A DNA stretch of 64,000 bases from Zygnema cylindricum (GCA_037447655.1 JBBHKE010000834.1:456499-520498); one strand, 5' to 3'. Shown: positions 1-11,650, numbered from the stretch's first letter. Notes: generated from the sequence alone by a model not told the origin. Translations and numbers: made by a program.

Positions 1-288
1 CAAATAATGATTTAATAGAGGCCGTTATCATGTAATTGCGTTTTAACAAACCGCGTAATGCAAACGTCATAGTGACGATAAACTGTACGTTTTGCCAAAT
101 TCTGTACGAAATTTACAGTAGAGGATATTAGCGTGCCAAATTAGAGTACTTAAATAAGTTAGAGTAAACTTCATAGTTGAAACAGCTCTATCAGCTCTAT
201 CACACAAATTAGCGTTCATTACTCTAATTGTTTTTTTTAGTTTTTGTACTCTAATTTTTTCATTAGTGTAAAATTACGATTCGCGGTG
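1..288. mobile_element. Right end of a TA-flanked MITE/pogo-type element
   Basis: The segment ends in ACGATTCGCGGTG followed by TA at 289-290. This is the same terminal motif, with the same TA flank, as the inverted repeats at 10298/19910 and 20064/20623. The left end lies outside the window, so the length is unknown. The interior is AT-rich, with repeated 'ttagagta' and 'ctctaatt' words and no coding potential. TA flanks and this terminus suggest a Tc1/mariner-type non-autonomous element; that is inference. Confidence 0.5.
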
Positions 289-300
289 TAGTGTCCACAT

Positions 301-1260
301 GGTACGGCCCCATGTGGCTAAGTAGGAGTTTTTTTCTGTCGTTTTCATCAAAAATTTAGCGCCGTACTACTAAAGTTGCAGCCGTACGAGGAAATCCGTA
401 ATTGTAGAATACAGTTTGCGTCACCTTCGAACTTAGGATGTACGACAAGTTGTCGTCATGTGTTTTCTCGACCCACTGTCACGTCATCTTGAAACTTATC
501 TTAAAAGTTAAAACACATCGGCAATGTGTTTTAAGTAAAGTAACACCCCTTTCACCTATAGAAAAACATATTCGCATGTGTGAAAATTTCTCAAAAGTTT
601 TTGACGACGAAATAAAGGACACGGTTGTTTCTTTTCGTCAGCTTGCATATTGTACGGATTATTTTTTGCAGGGGTCTCGAGGCTGCAATGCCATTTCACG
701 GAAAGGTGAAAAATCTGTGAAGGCGCCCCTGCAGCTCGCGCCTCTCTCACCTTGCTCACCTTGCCTCTCCTTCACTCCTTCAAACTTCACTACTTCGCCA
801 AAGGAGGAAGGCACAATGCTGAGGGCGGCCGCACGTGCGCGAACCAAGTCACGCTGGGAAGAATCCAACTAACGCGCCAAAAAAAAAAAAAAAAAAAAGC
901 TTTAATTTTGCAGGGGCCGCAAGAATTTTATGTCCATTCATGGCGACAGGACAGGAGAGGTAAAGGCATCTTGTTCGGTCATGGGTGGAAGGTTGTACGT
1001 CTATGATGTCACGCAAAGATATGCGACGTACCAAAACGTTCCAAAAAATACGATGTGTCTTGTGACGATCCAAAAAGTTTCGAAAAATACGGTGCGTCAA
1101 GACTGGTTGTAAACGTTCTGTCACGGGCATTGTTGACGAATACAATGGTCACACCCTTTAAGTATATTACACATTGGGACACTTGAAAAAACTGTGTACG
1201 GAGAATCTGCGCTAGAATACAAAGTAAGTTCGCCAAGTTACAATTACATGGGGCCGTACC
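301..1260. mobile_element. Non-autonomous inverted-repeat element, copy A
   Basis: The element is bounded by a perfect 15-bp inverted repeat: GGTACGGCCCCATGT at 301-315 and its complement at 1246-1260. Its interior aligns by eye with copies at 20818-21597 and 49193-50209. Shared blocks are 'tttttctgtcgttttc' just inside the left end, 'gccgtac', 'gtttgcgtca', 'gacccact', and near the right end 'gtcacgggcattgt'. No open frame is shared between copies, so it is probably a MITE-like element mobilised in trans. I could not identify a target-site duplication, so the superfamily is open. Confidence 0.6.
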
Positions 1261-2600
1261 CTTACATTGAAAGATTTAATGGGCCCAAAGCTTTACGACC
1301 TAAAGAATTTGACAAATCCTCTTTTTTTGTTTCAATGTACTCGAATGGTTCACTATCACCAAAAGAAATCAAAAAGGGAAAAGGCGAAACGAAAAATCAC
1401 CGAAAGAAACGTATGATCAAAAATGGCAACGCAATGTAATTTGTGTATCGAGTACGTGTTTTATAATTTTTTAACAATTTTTTAATAAAACATATTATGT
1501 AATTATCACAACAACTAGTCAGAGGAATCCCAACGATTTCAAGGAGATAAAAAAACAACACCCCATCAACCAAAAAAAAAAACGAAAGAGAAAGAAAGAA
1601 AGAAAAAAGAAGAAAAGAAAGAAAAAAAAAAAAAAAAAAAAAACGCCTCTCATTGAAAGCAAAAAAGTGTTGACATTCGTTGTTTAACAATTGAGACAAC
1701 TATATTACTTTCTTGACCAAAAATCCTTCCCAACTTAACCTCTACCAAGACTAAAACCTCAAAAAAGGTTTTGAAACACAAATACACAAATTTTGATTTA
1801 TGGACAATCCTAAAACAAACGACTCGTTTCCTTTATATAAAACACAAGAACTTTATTAAACCATTCTTACCAAAACTTCCCTATGAAAAATCTCAAACCC
1901 TCACCGAAGCGGGAAACGGTCAACATTCGTTTTTCGCATTTTCTCTTCCCACATCTTAAACCCATATTAAACCCAAATCAAACCCATACTAAAACCCATA
2001 CTAAACCCATCCTAAAACCAGTCCTAAACTCACATGGTAAAGCTACTATTTGTGCAAATCTTTGTATCGAGTGTCGAGAGACCGTGAGAAAAGAAAAAGA
2101 AAAAAAAAGGCTTGAAGAAAAAGAAAGTGAAGAAAAAGACGCAAAAAAACACGTAAAAAAAAAAACTTCAAGAATAAGAAAAAGACCTGATGAAAAAGAC
2201 GTGATGAAAAGGACGAGAAGAAAAGGACGAGAGGAAAAGGACGCGAAGAAAATGACGAGAAAAGGATGTGATGTTCATGTGCTATCTTATGTCTTCTTCC
2301 TCTCCTAATTTGTTTTGTATAAAACAACAATTTTTCGTTTGAAATTTCAGTTTTTTCTATTTTAATTTTTTATCGACCAATGATACTCCATACCGCGGAT
2401 GACCCCATGGATGAAAGAAATCGCATTCCCGCGGCCCCTCCGGGGAAATATGACACCACATAGTAAACTAAAGAAAGCATCTGAAAAAAAAAAAAAAAGA
2501 AAAAAAAAAGAGGAGAAAGTAAAGTTAAAAGGACAGGCAAATATGACACAACATAATAAACTAGAGAAAGAGAAACAAATAAAAAAATAAAGGTTAAGGT
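1261..2600. other. AT-rich low-complexity DNA, no gene seen
   Basis: This stretch holds A-rich and purine-rich runs, including a long A/G tract at about 1560-1645 and lysine/arginine-coding A-rich DNA at 2075-2260. It also has 'aaacccatact' repeats at 1955-2030. Reading frames here are open only because of base composition. I see no motif, domain or gene structure. Confidence 0.6.
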
Positions 2601-2609
2601 CAGAAACGT

Positions 2610-2776
2610 GTATAAAAGTGAAGGTAAAAGGATGAAACGGCATAGAAAATTAAAGAAAAAATCTGAAAAAAAAAATCAGTAAAAGTAAAATGTAAAAGGT
2701 CAGAAATTCGTAAAAGTAAAGTTAAAAGGTCAGGAGAATATGACACAGAAGCGTGAGGAACAAAGAAAGAATCTGA

Positions 2777-2821
<45 letters not shown>

Positions 2822-3530
2822 CATATATATATATATATATATACATATAAACATACATGTATATATTATTATTATACAATAAGAAATATAAACAATTTTG
2901 GAGGATATAGGATAGATAAAGAAAAAAACAAAATAAATACATATAGAACATATATATAAAAGGATAAACACATTACAGAGAAAAATATAAAAAAATAGTA
3001 AAAGTAAAATTAAGGAGAAATTGAGAGAAGTGGAGAGCAGGCATGAGAAGAAAGGAGGAAGATATGGTATGAGTTCTGAAAGAGAAATAATGTATGCGCT
3101 AAAAAAGTGAAGGTAAAAGGATGAAACGGCATAGTAAATTAAAGAAAAATCTGAAAAAAAAAATCAGTAAAAGTAAAATGTAAAAGGTCAGAAATTCGTA
3201 AAAGTAAATTAAAAGGTCAGGAGATATGACACAGCGTAGTAAACTAAAGAAAGAATCTGAATATATATGTATATATATATATATATATTATATACATATA
3301 TATACACACATATATATATACATATATATAAACATATATATATACACATATATATACACATATATATATATACAATAAAAAGGTAAGTCATAAACAAGTT
3401 TTGGAGGAAGATAAGGAAAGAGTCTGAAAAGAAAGAAAAAAAAAAACAAAGTAAGGTACAGGTCAGGAACGCCTATAAAAGTGAAGGCAAAAGGATGACA
3501 TGACATAGTAAACAAAAGTAAGAATCTGAC
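2610..3530. repeat. Large tandem duplication with embedded AT microsatellites
   Basis: A block beginning 'aaaagtgaaggtaaaagg' near 2610 recurs near 3105 with the same order of words: 'gatgaaacggcatag', 'aatctgaaaaaaaaa', 'cagtaaaagtaaaatg', 'ggtcagaaattcg'. Each block runs into an (AT)n/(ATAC)n microsatellite, at about 2775-2860 and 3260-3370. A third, shorter copy starts near 3476. The period is about 490 bp. No coding function is evident. Confidence 0.75.
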
Positions 3531-3560
3531 ACAAAAAAAAAGGTGTAAAAGTAAAGGTAA

Positions 3561-4497
3561 AGGTCTAAAGTTATGGAAGATTAACTACTTCTTTAAAAAA
3601 AAAACCTGTTGCGATACTTTTGGGGTTTTAAATGTTGGGTCTTTTAAGCGTTTTTTTGGTTTCCCTAAAACCACCACCTCCACAAAAAAAGAAAACTAAA
3701 AAAAACATACTAATACTCAAGAGTAGTGAAAAAAGAATCTGAAAAAAATAAAGTGAATCAGAAGGTAAAAACAAAATTTACCACATTTGAACTTTTTTCC
3801 CAACACAGTCAACTATATCTAAGAAAACAACTTTTGAGCTTTTCAATTTCAGTTTTCAAAAGACAATGATAAAAAATAATAGAAATTGCATACAAAATGT
3901 TAAAACCTAAAAGTTCACAAAACAACAAAAATGTAAAAACTTCTTGGAGATTTTTCCACAAATATTCAGTTTAAAGTAAGAAAAATCGAGAGGTGGACCT
4001 TAAAGCTCAGAAAGAATGAAACATGAAAAGAAACATAAAAGTTAAATATAGCTTTCAATGTAGCTTATGATTGATTTTTCTTTTTTTTCTCTAAGGCAAG
4101 ACAAATGCAATGGTATAGGACGAAAAAACAACACTCAACAACGTGTGGTTCGAGCTCACAATTTAAAAGTGTATTTATTTATTTATTATTTTTTATTTTT
4201 TTGACTTTGTTTACCAGCAAATCCAGAGCAGATAACAGAAAAAAATAGACAGCGTGTGTAGCTTAAGCTCAAGCTTTAGAAGATTTTTTATTTTTTTTTC
4301 GTTTTCTTTTTCTTATTTTTTTTGCAACTTTGTTTACCTGCAATCCTGAACAGATAACAGAAAGAATGTAGGAGTGGAGAACCATAGAAACATAAATTGT
4401 GGAAGCCATACTGCCCACGAAGAACGCCGTAAAAGGAAGACGCTGCAAAAAGGGGGGGGGGGGGGGGATAAAATGGAAGAACAGCCGGCTGATTAAC
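3561..4497. other. AT-rich spacer with a diverged 120-bp duplication
   Basis: No gene is visible. A diverged duplication places 'gactttgtttaccagcaa...cagataacag' at 4203-4240 and a similar block at 4324-4362. A G15 run lies near 4450. Confidence 0.5.
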
Positions 4498-4760
4498 ATA
4501 ATTTTCCAAAATTTACATCATTTTACATCATTTGCATCGTTTACATATTTGGCAGAATTTACAGAATTTACAGAATCTACAAAATTTACACAATTTACAG
4601 AAATTACAAAAGTTCCAGAATTTACAGCACATAAGAAAATTTACGGGTTTACAAATTGAACTGCAACCGCTGCCAAATTTACAAAATTTACGGAATAGAA
4701 TAATTGACAAAATTTGCAGAACTTGAAGAATTGACAAAATTTACAGAATATTGAAAATTT
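4498..4760. repeat. AATTTACAG-type minisatellite
   Basis: About 25 imperfect units of the 9-mer AATTTACAG and its variants (atttacatc, atttacaga, aattgacaa) run head to tail. The unit length is a multiple of three, so repetitive frames stay open on both strands, but there is no sign of a gene. Confidence 0.85.
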
Positions 4761-5109
4761 TACAAACTTTATGACCCCTGCCATTCAATTTTCTGTTAGA
4801 AGAGCTCGACAAATGAACCATGAATTGTTTATAGTGTTAAAACCCTAATTCGATAAGGAGTTTTATTGACCTCAAAGCATAAAAAAGAGTTAATAATACT
4901 TATTTTTCATTTTGTGAAGGCTACTTTCTAAGATGTTGAAAATCGTCATGTCACCAGGACTTAAAATTAGAGTAAACAAAAGTAAAATAAGTCACACTAT
5001 ATAATGTATGAACACCAACAGAGAGATTAAATTAAGAGTGTAGGAGAAAAACCCTTATCTTAAAAATCTTCTTAAAGGATTTTCAGGAAGAATACACCAC
5101 ATACAGATA
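4761..5109. other. Spacer with no recognisable feature
   Basis: AT-rich sequence between the minisatellite and the purine tract. No open frame of note, repeat or motif was recognised. Confidence 0.4.
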
Positions 5110-5476
5110 CAGGATGGCTAACAGCAAAATAGGAGAGAGAGGGAGAGAGGGGGGAAAGAGAGGAGAGGGAGGAAAGGGAGGGGGAGGAGAGGAGGAGAGG
5201 GAGAGGGAGAGAAAGGGAGAGCGGGAGAGAGAAGGGGGAGAGGGGGAGAGGGAGGGTGGAGAGGGAGGGAGGGAGGAGGGAGAGGGAGGGAGGGAGGGAG
5301 GGAGGGAGGGAGGGAGGGAGAGAGGGAGGAGGGAGGGAGGGAGGGAGGGGAGGGAGGGAGGGAGGGAGGGAGGGAGGGAGGGAGGGAGGGAGGGAGGGAG
5401 GGAGGGAGGGAGGGAGGGAGGGGAGGGTGGGAGGGGAGGGGAGGGAGGGGAGGAGGGAGGGAGGGAGGGAGGGAGG

Positions 5477-5519
<43 letters not shown>

Positions 5520-5925
5520 GAGAGAAAGAGGAGAAAGAGGAGAAGCGAGAGAGAGGGCGAGGGAGGGAGAGAGAGAGGGGGGAGGAAAGTCAAGAGAGAG
5601 AGAGAGAGTGAGAGAGAGAGAGAGGAGAGAGAGAGAGAGGAGAGAGAGGAACGAGAGGAACGAGTGGAACGAGAGGAACGAGAGGAACGAGAGAGAGGGC
5701 AGGTGAGGGAGATAGAGAGGGTGAAGGAAAGTCAAGCGAGAGAGAGAAAGTTTTAGAGAGAGAGAGTGAAGAAGGTGAGAGGGATATTTTCAGAGAGGGA
5801 GGGAGAGAGAGAGAGGGAGAGAGAAGAGGTGGGGGGGAGTGGGGGGGAGTGAGAGAGAGCAGGGAGAGAGAGAGGGAGAGAGGGAGGAGAGAGGGAGAGA
5901 GAGAGGGAGAGAGAGAGAGGGCCAA
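5110..5925. repeat. Very long homopurine (GGGA)n/(GA)n tract
   Basis: The plus strand is almost pure A/G for about 800 bp, with only scattered pyrimidines. GAGGGAGG units dominate 5250-5480 and GA dinucleotides dominate 5480-5530 and onward. Mirror symmetry and many GGG runs give it triplex (H-DNA) and G-quadruplex potential. The long open frames on both strands (poly-Gly/Arg/Glu on one, poly-Leu/Pro/Ser on the other) are composition artefacts. Confidence 0.95.
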
Positions 5926-6240
5926 AAGAAGGGCTCCCAAAATAAGACACGTACCTCGATAGAAGTCATATGCTGTAATTGTACCGCCGGTCCCTTTAAA
6001 ACGAAAAAAGATCCCATAACGAGGAGACAACCAATCGTAAAACAGAGAGCAAATTTTTGAGGAGAGAGAATTAAGACCGGAAGAAAAAACCATAAAAAGC
6101 GAGCATGAGGAAACAAAAACCACCGGTTCCCCAAAGTCGCCCGCGAAGTTAGAAAACGGCGCGCCGTGACGGGATGATCGTGGTCGTGGCGGTTTTATGG
6201 ATGTTTCCTGGAAGGTCCCTTGAGCTGTTTTAGCCACACT
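5926..6240. other. Unique island between two purine tracts
   Basis: About 300 bp of mixed-composition DNA separates the two GA-rich arrays. It contains a GC-richer patch near 6120-6180 and no convincing gene. It may be flanking DNA or a remnant into which the microsatellites expanded. Confidence 0.4.
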
Positions 6241-6462
6241 GCAAAAGAGAGAGAGGGAGGGAGAGGGAGAGAGAGGGGGAGAGGGAGAGGGGAGAGAGGA
6301 GGGAGAGAGGGGGAGAGAGAGGGAGAGAGGGGAAAGAGAGGGGAAGAGAGAGGGGAAGAGAGAGGGAGAGAGAGAGGGAGAGAGGGGGGAGAGGGAGAGG
6401 GGGAGAGAGACGGAGAGAGAGGGAGAGAGAGGGAGGGAGAGAGAGGGAGGGAGAGAGAAGAT
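6241..6462. repeat. Second homopurine GA/GGGA tract
   Basis: A near-pure A/G plus strand with the same GAGAGG/GGGAGA vocabulary as 5110-5925, and only one pyrimidine in most of its length. Confidence 0.95.
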
Positions 6463-6844
6463 CAGCAAAAGATATAATATACAAAGACCAAATATCTCTG
6501 AGATGTTTAGTCTCGCTACAAAAGTAAGGGAGTGGAGAGAGAGAGGGGCAGAGACCCAAAAAAATTGCGAAAGCCTCTCACAAAGGAGTAAACAAGAGAT
6601 GAGGAAGAGGGGAAATATAAAAGAGGAATAAGAGTAAGAGTGACAAATGAAAGTTTTATTTAAAAAAACGAGAAAAAGTTTAGAAAAGGATGAAAAGTAA
6701 ATAGAAAAGGAAAAAGGTTAGACCTAGGACTGTGACAAGTAAGGTATGGGGGGTTGGGAGGGTTGGGGTTAGGGAAGGGAAGGTAAGGGAAGGGAAGGGA
6801 TAAATGAAGACTTGAAGTCTGGCTTGAAGGATTTAAGGAGGTTT
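6463..6844. other. Spacer with G-rich patch, no gene seen
   Basis: Mostly A-rich DNA. A G-rich patch at 6745-6800 ('ggttgggagggttggggtt', then 'gggaagggaa' units) has G-quadruplex potential. It is not a clean telomeric repeat array. Confidence 0.4.
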
Positions 6845-7230
6845 CAAAGGTTTACAGTCTTAAAACGACAAATAATTTTAGCAAAATATTGACCCCTCAC
6901 TCCCACAACCCATCCCTCTTCCCCCCCCTCTCCCCCTCCCCCCCCCTCCCTCCCCCCCCCCCCCCCCCCCCCCCCCTCCCCCCCCCCCCCCCCCCCCCTC
7001 TCTCTCTCTCCCTCTCTCTCTCTCCCTCTCCCTCTCTCTCTCTTCCATAAGTTGACATTCTTAAGACGACAAGATAATTTCAGCAAATATTGACGCCTCA
7101 CTCTCACTCCCCATCCCTCTCCCTCTCTCCTCCTCCCTCCCCCCTCTCTCTTCCCCTCCCTCCCTCCCCCTTTCCCCCCTTCCCATAGGTTGACATTCCT
7201 TAAATGACAAGATAATTTCGGCAAAAAGAC
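6845..7230. repeat. Three tandem units, each with a C-rich tail
   Basis: A roughly 70-bp block with the words 'gacaagataatttcagcaa', 'tattgacgcctcac' and 'ccatccctct' occurs at about 6850-6920, 7050-7125 and, partially, 7185-7225. The first two units run into C/CT tracts, including long C runs at 6950-6998. The unit spacing is 140-200 bp and varies with tract length. Confidence 0.8.
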
Positions 7231-7844
7231 TATATGCTGTTTTGCAAAATTTATACGAGGGATTCGTATTTGAATTTAAGTCGAGGTTGAATTGCAAGTT
7301 TTAAGTATTTAAATTCTGGATTTAAGGATGTTAGGTATTGAAAATTGACGATTTAGAATTAGGGTTTTCAATCTCCTGATAGTTCCGAAGCATTTTCTCA
7401 CCACACTTGAGAAAAAGGGGTTTTTTTTTGCTGGCTAAAATAATATATAGTTTTAGGGTTCTTCTAGAGTTCGACCTTGGAGGATTTTAACTTCCTTGGT
7501 CAAACCTAGGTCATTTTTTTTATTTTTTGCATGTACTTCCGATTCCTTAGAGAACGTCATAGTTTGGGCAAACTTAGAGTTATTTTTTGGTGTTTCGCAG
7601 TTAGCTTCTCAGTTTTCCAGCCATCTTACGAAGGATGGTATACCTTCATGTAAACATGTTCTCAGGTATTTTTTATTTTATGTTTCTTGACTTGTTAATA
7701 GTTGTGAATTATAATTAAATCAATGGTTAATGTGAATAATTCAAATTTAATTAAAGACATGGTCAAATACCTACAGGTGATTGCCATTTTTTTATTATTA
7801 AGATAAATACTTTTTTCAACTGAATTCCATTAACTATACACTAG
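7231..7844. other. Spacer with no recognisable feature
   Basis: AT-rich sequence without repeats, motifs or a credible open frame. The 64-codon frame at 7496-7690 has no supporting feature. Confidence 0.4.
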
Positions 7845-8062
7845 TAACGGTAGATTGTAACCCACACTAATAATGGTAAACTGTAATCTACAGAAATATT
7901 GGTAAGTTGAAATCTACACCGATAATGGTAAACTGCAAGCTTTACTAATCTACACTGATAATGGTACACTGTATGCTACACATAATGGTAAACTGTAATC
8001 AACACATATATGATGGTAAACTACACTAATAACGGTAAGCAGTAATCTACACTAATATTGTA
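7845..8062. repeat. Minisatellite of about 30 bp units
   Basis: Seven or eight imperfect units of the type 'ctacactaataatggtaaactgtaat' follow each other. Words such as 'ggtaaactg', 'taatctaca' and 'ctaataatgg' recur with small indels. Confidence 0.75.
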
Positions 8063-8356
8063 ATGAGATTGTTCAAGCTTTGCAAATCGCAAGGACTTTG
8101 TTTCCAACTAAGTCAGTTTCACAGTTGAAAGATGTATCTTCTTGGACAAAAATTGGTGAAGATAAAAGGACGAGTAAGATGAGGCTCGACAAAAAAAAAG
8201 AAAACGAGGCAAAAAGAAAAATGACAAGAGTTCCGATCGTTATGTATTGCAACATTACGAGTTTACTGGAGTGAAAACAAAAATGTGTGAATTGCAAGTT
8301 AAGTGTTCACAAATAGAAAATACAAAAATAGAAGGGAAAATGCTTCAACCACTCTA

Positions 8357-8517
8357 ATAGAGTAATTACACGTACGATGTTACTGTCATTACTGACCAGT
8401 AAACTTAGTAATCGTACAAAAAACGGTACAACCTTGTAAAAAAAAAAGAATTTCCCGTACCATTATGATGATTACTGACCAGTATCGACAGCAACAGTGC
8501 TGGGAAATTACTCTATT
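8357..8517. mobile_element. 161-bp TA-flanked MITE
   Basis: A perfect 11-bp inverted repeat, ATAGAGTAATT at 8357-8367 with its complement at 8507-8517, is flanked on both sides by TA (8355-8356 and 8518-8519). The interior holds two direct copies of 'attactgaccagta'. Size, TA flanks and inverted repeats fit a Stowaway-like Tc1/mariner MITE. Confidence 0.6.
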
Positions 8518-8579
8518 AAAAAAACATAGAAAACTTTTTCAAAAATCACAAAATATTGTATGAATAAAAGAAGCAAACA

Positions 8580-9610
8580 AAACCTTTCAAAAACTTCACT
8601 ACACTAAATTACAATATGCAATATGGCTCAAAAAGGACCACTTAAACCAATACTCAATTTCTGCTTGTTTCATTGAAAAGGCAATACTCAACTCTTACTT
8701 CATTCAAGGTTTTTTAATTAATTTTCTTAAGCATTTAAGTTAACAGTTTTAATTATTTTCTTTTTTGCAGTAACACTATAATTAATTAACTGACTAACTA
8801 CCAATAAACAAGAACTAATAGTAGTTCTATTACACAACTAATAATTATGTTATTAACACTACTTGGTGTTAATACATTAGCTAATGATAATATTATCAGT
8901 GCTGCTTAGTGTTGGTAAACTAACTAATAATAGTGTTATTAACACTACTTATTACACTACACCCTGTATCGCTATTAGTGTTAATGTTTTTTTAGCCACT
9001 TAAAACATCTTTTCTCGTACACACTTGTCGGATTATGAATCTGACGGTCACGATTGAAAGCCAAGATTCTCACCTTCCGATCGGTGGTCTCCATGTGAAA
9101 ATCGGACACGTGTGTACGGAGAAAAGATGTTTTAAGTGGCGAAAAAATATTAACACTAATAGCGATACACGGTGTACTCATGATAGTGTTATTCACACCA
9201 CTAATGATAACGTTATTAACATTACTAATAAATGTGCCATTAACCCTACTGATAAAGTGTTCTTAACATTACTAATAATAGTGTGTAACACCAATTTGTA
9301 ACTTTAGAAATTAGAAGAATTTAAAAGAAGAAATTAAAAGAATTAGAAAAGTTAGAAATTTGAAAGACAGTGGAACTTTGACACGATTAAAAGTACCCGG
9401 ATCAACACTAATTTTGGTATGGTCAACAGGTAAACTACACCGCCCATCGCTGCTAGAGTTAGCAAATTATTAGGGTTACCACTTCATAAAAAATAACTAC
9501 ACTAAATTATGTTTGGCCACGTGGCTCATAAAGTCCACTCAAACAAGCAGTGTTAGAAAAACTGATTAGCTAAGCAGTACTTGATTTAGTGTAGATAATT
9601 ATAACAAAGT
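8580..9610. repeat. Cluster of MITE remnants around a foldback element
   Basis: The block 'ctacactaaatta...atggctca' occurs at about 8593-8640 and again at 9493-9540, with an inverted 'tttagtgtag' at about 9585. Short palindromic words such as 'attaacactacttggtgttaat' repeat between 8800 and 9300. The TA-flanked terminus CACCGCCCATCG lies at 9437. Nothing here looks coding. This appears to be a graveyard of small inverted-repeat elements. Confidence 0.5.
8960..9174. mobile_element. 215-bp foldback MITE
   Basis: Two arms of about 75-80 nt are inverted copies of each other, starting CACCCTGTATCGCTATTAGT on the left and its near-exact complement on the right. Matching inner words include 'cacttaaaacatcttttctc' and 'gtacacac'. 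The loop is about 55 nt. TA lies immediately outside both ends (8958-8959 and 9175-9176). The outer 20 bp belong to the same terminal family as the 10298/19910 element. Confidence 0.8.
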
Positions 9611-9659
9611 GTTACTACCAATAATTCACTAATTCTAATAGCAATGATGATGCACACAC

Positions 9660-9960
9660 ATGAATCCCTTCCCCCCCCCCTCCCCCTCCCTCCCCCCTCC
9701 CTCTCCCTCCCCCTCCCTCTCCCTCCCCCTCCCTCTCCCTCCCTCCCTCTCCCTCCCCCTCCCTCCCTCTCCCTCCCCCCCCTCCCTTACCTCGACCATG
9801 CACCCGCCACAGTTGTACTCGCTCCCTCCAAATAGGAAAAAGGATCTCCTCCTCCCATCACTCCCCCGAAAAACCCTCCCCCTCCCCCCCCTCCCCCCCC
9901 TCCCCCCCCTTCCCCCCCTCCCCCTCCCCCTCCCCCTCCCTTCCCTGCTTCCACATCTCC
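9660..9960. repeat. C-rich/CT-rich low-complexity tract
   Basis: CCCTCC and CCCCCTCC units dominate 9668-9785 and 9860-9945, separated by a short unique piece. Open frames across it are artefacts of composition. Confidence 0.9.
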
Positions 9961-10279
9961 CTTCGACGGAAAACCCTGTCCCTGTGACTGCTGTTCGTAC
10001 TGCTTCCAGCTGTCCAATAGAGAGACAGCTGGCAGCTCCTGGGCGCTCGGCCCGCCCTGGAACCACGCCTGCATGTCAAAGCGCATGTGACCGCCGACAC
10101 GTGCGTACGGACGGACGGGCGTACGGACGGACGTACGGAATGAAGCGGTACAGAGGGATCGGACGGAACTGACGTTCCGGACGAACGAGCGAATAGAGCG
10201 ACGGATGTCGGTTCGGTGTTTATAGTTTTGTCTTGGTGACCGTACATGTGTGGTGTTGACCAGAGCGTACGGTGTGGTA
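9961..10279. other. GC-richer spacer with CGTACGGA repeats
   Basis: A short array of GGACGGAC/CGTACGG words lies at 10105-10140. No gene is recognised. Confidence 0.4.
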
Positions 10280-10297
10280 CACCGTGAATCGTATCTA

Positions 10298-10320
10298 CAC
10301 CGTGAATCGTTATTAGCGTA
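10298..10320 (+). repeat. Left terminal inverted repeat
   Basis: Twenty-three bases, perfectly inverted relative to 19888-19910 and preceded by TA. A second, shorter copy of the terminus (CACCGTGAATCGTAT) starts 18 bp upstream at 10280 and is also preceded by TA, so the outermost end is ambiguous. Confidence 0.7.
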
Positions 10321-11326
10321 TTGTACGCTATATCGGCACCCCGAAATTTTGACATTGATACACGAAATACAATGATTGAATCTAATTTATCTTTGACATT
10401 AAATGCGGTACTTGTAAATTAGCGTCAATGGTATGACCGTACTGAATGCATGAATAGTGTGGTGTACGGAAGTAGTTTGATAGTACAACATTGTACTTCT
10501 TTACCGGAATCCATACGGAATTTGTGGTTATCTTATGTCGGTCGCATACATAGCTGCGCTTACAAAAATTGTTGAGTCGAGTTTGCAAAATAAACGTTCG
10601 TATACATTCAGACGTTCGTTTTTGTATGTTATAGTGTGAACGGATAACATGTGCACATGGTAAAAACTGTCCATGTTACGTAAGCGTAATGTTGCGTACT
10701 TACACATGTTCATCGTCGCGTTAGAGTTAAGTCTAATACGTTGCCGTATTAACTCTATTTGAGATATTGCAAAAATAATAGTGTATATATTTACACTATT
10801 ACAGGGTCAAAAAGAAACATAACGGTAATACCAGACCTTTAAACCAAAGAGACGCTTATTAGAGTTAAGTATGACCCTAAAATGGGTAATGTTTCACAAA
10901 ACGACAACAAATTACTGTCACATTGTAAAAAAATTAGAGTAAAGTTACAAAATTTAGGATTGAAGAAAAGCGGCGCCTAGAAAACGGCAATTGATATCAA
11001 ACCAACGGCAAATGCGGAGAGAACACAAAAAATAGATTTTGTGTTCTGACTAATCCCAACCACATCTTCGTCCTCTGGTGGGTGAATTCAGAATCTCGCA
11101 GAGCCATTTTCACATGACGCCGCCATTTTTTCGGCAAGATACGGATCGTCTCCCCGCCACCTCGCTGAGTCTCGCGACATCCATCGACTCCATACCTCAT
11201 TTTAGGGTTTACAACAGTATTAGGGTACACAATAATATGCCGAAACAACAAGAGGAATCGCGCCATTACCGTCGCTATAAATTTTAGTGTTTATGAAGGG
11301 TTTTTCGGTAAGTGCGCATTTCACCG

Positions 11327-11650
11327 TGTTTGTTCATATCTCTCGCTCCCTCTACCTTCTTATTCTTCCTCCTGTTTCATTCTCTCTCCCTTTTTATCCT
11401 TTTACCTCTTCATTTTCGCATTGTCTAACACTCACATTCTTTCCCACTTCATTTGCTTACCTTTCTCCCTCACTATGTTCTCCCCTCTCTCTCTCACTCA
11501 TTTTGTCCCATTCCCTTTCTCTAATCTTCTCTCTCATTCCCTTCCTCTACTGTTCCGTCTCTCTCTGTCCGTCATATTTCACGTTTTATTTGTTGAGCCC
11601 ATATACCCCCTACTAATCCGTTATCTTCCTCTCTCTTTCGTATGTAAAAC
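11327..11650. repeat. Pyrimidine-rich stretch
   Basis: The plus strand is dominated by C and T ('ttctctctccctttttatcc', 'tctctctctcac'). Frames through it are rich in Ser/Leu/Pro and lack domain features. It may be leader or promoter DNA of a mobile element, but no motif decides that. Confidence 0.5.

Noticed and set aside
4399-4737. Frames with LQNLQNLQ or TEFTEFTKF repeats
   Set aside because: Direct translation of the AATTTACAG minisatellite.
5072-6559. Long open frames (up to 292 codons) on both strands
   Set aside because: They lie in GA/CT microsatellite and encode only Gly/Arg/Glu or Leu/Pro/Ser; openness follows from the absence of T on one strand.
6724-6800. Interstitial telomere array
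   Set aside because: Only one or two telomere-like words (GGTTAGGG-type) occur; the rest is irregular G-rich sequence.
9615-10172. Proline-rich and glycine-rich frames across the C-rich tract
   Set aside because: Low-complexity composition artefact; no domain, no consistent start, overlapping frames on both strands.
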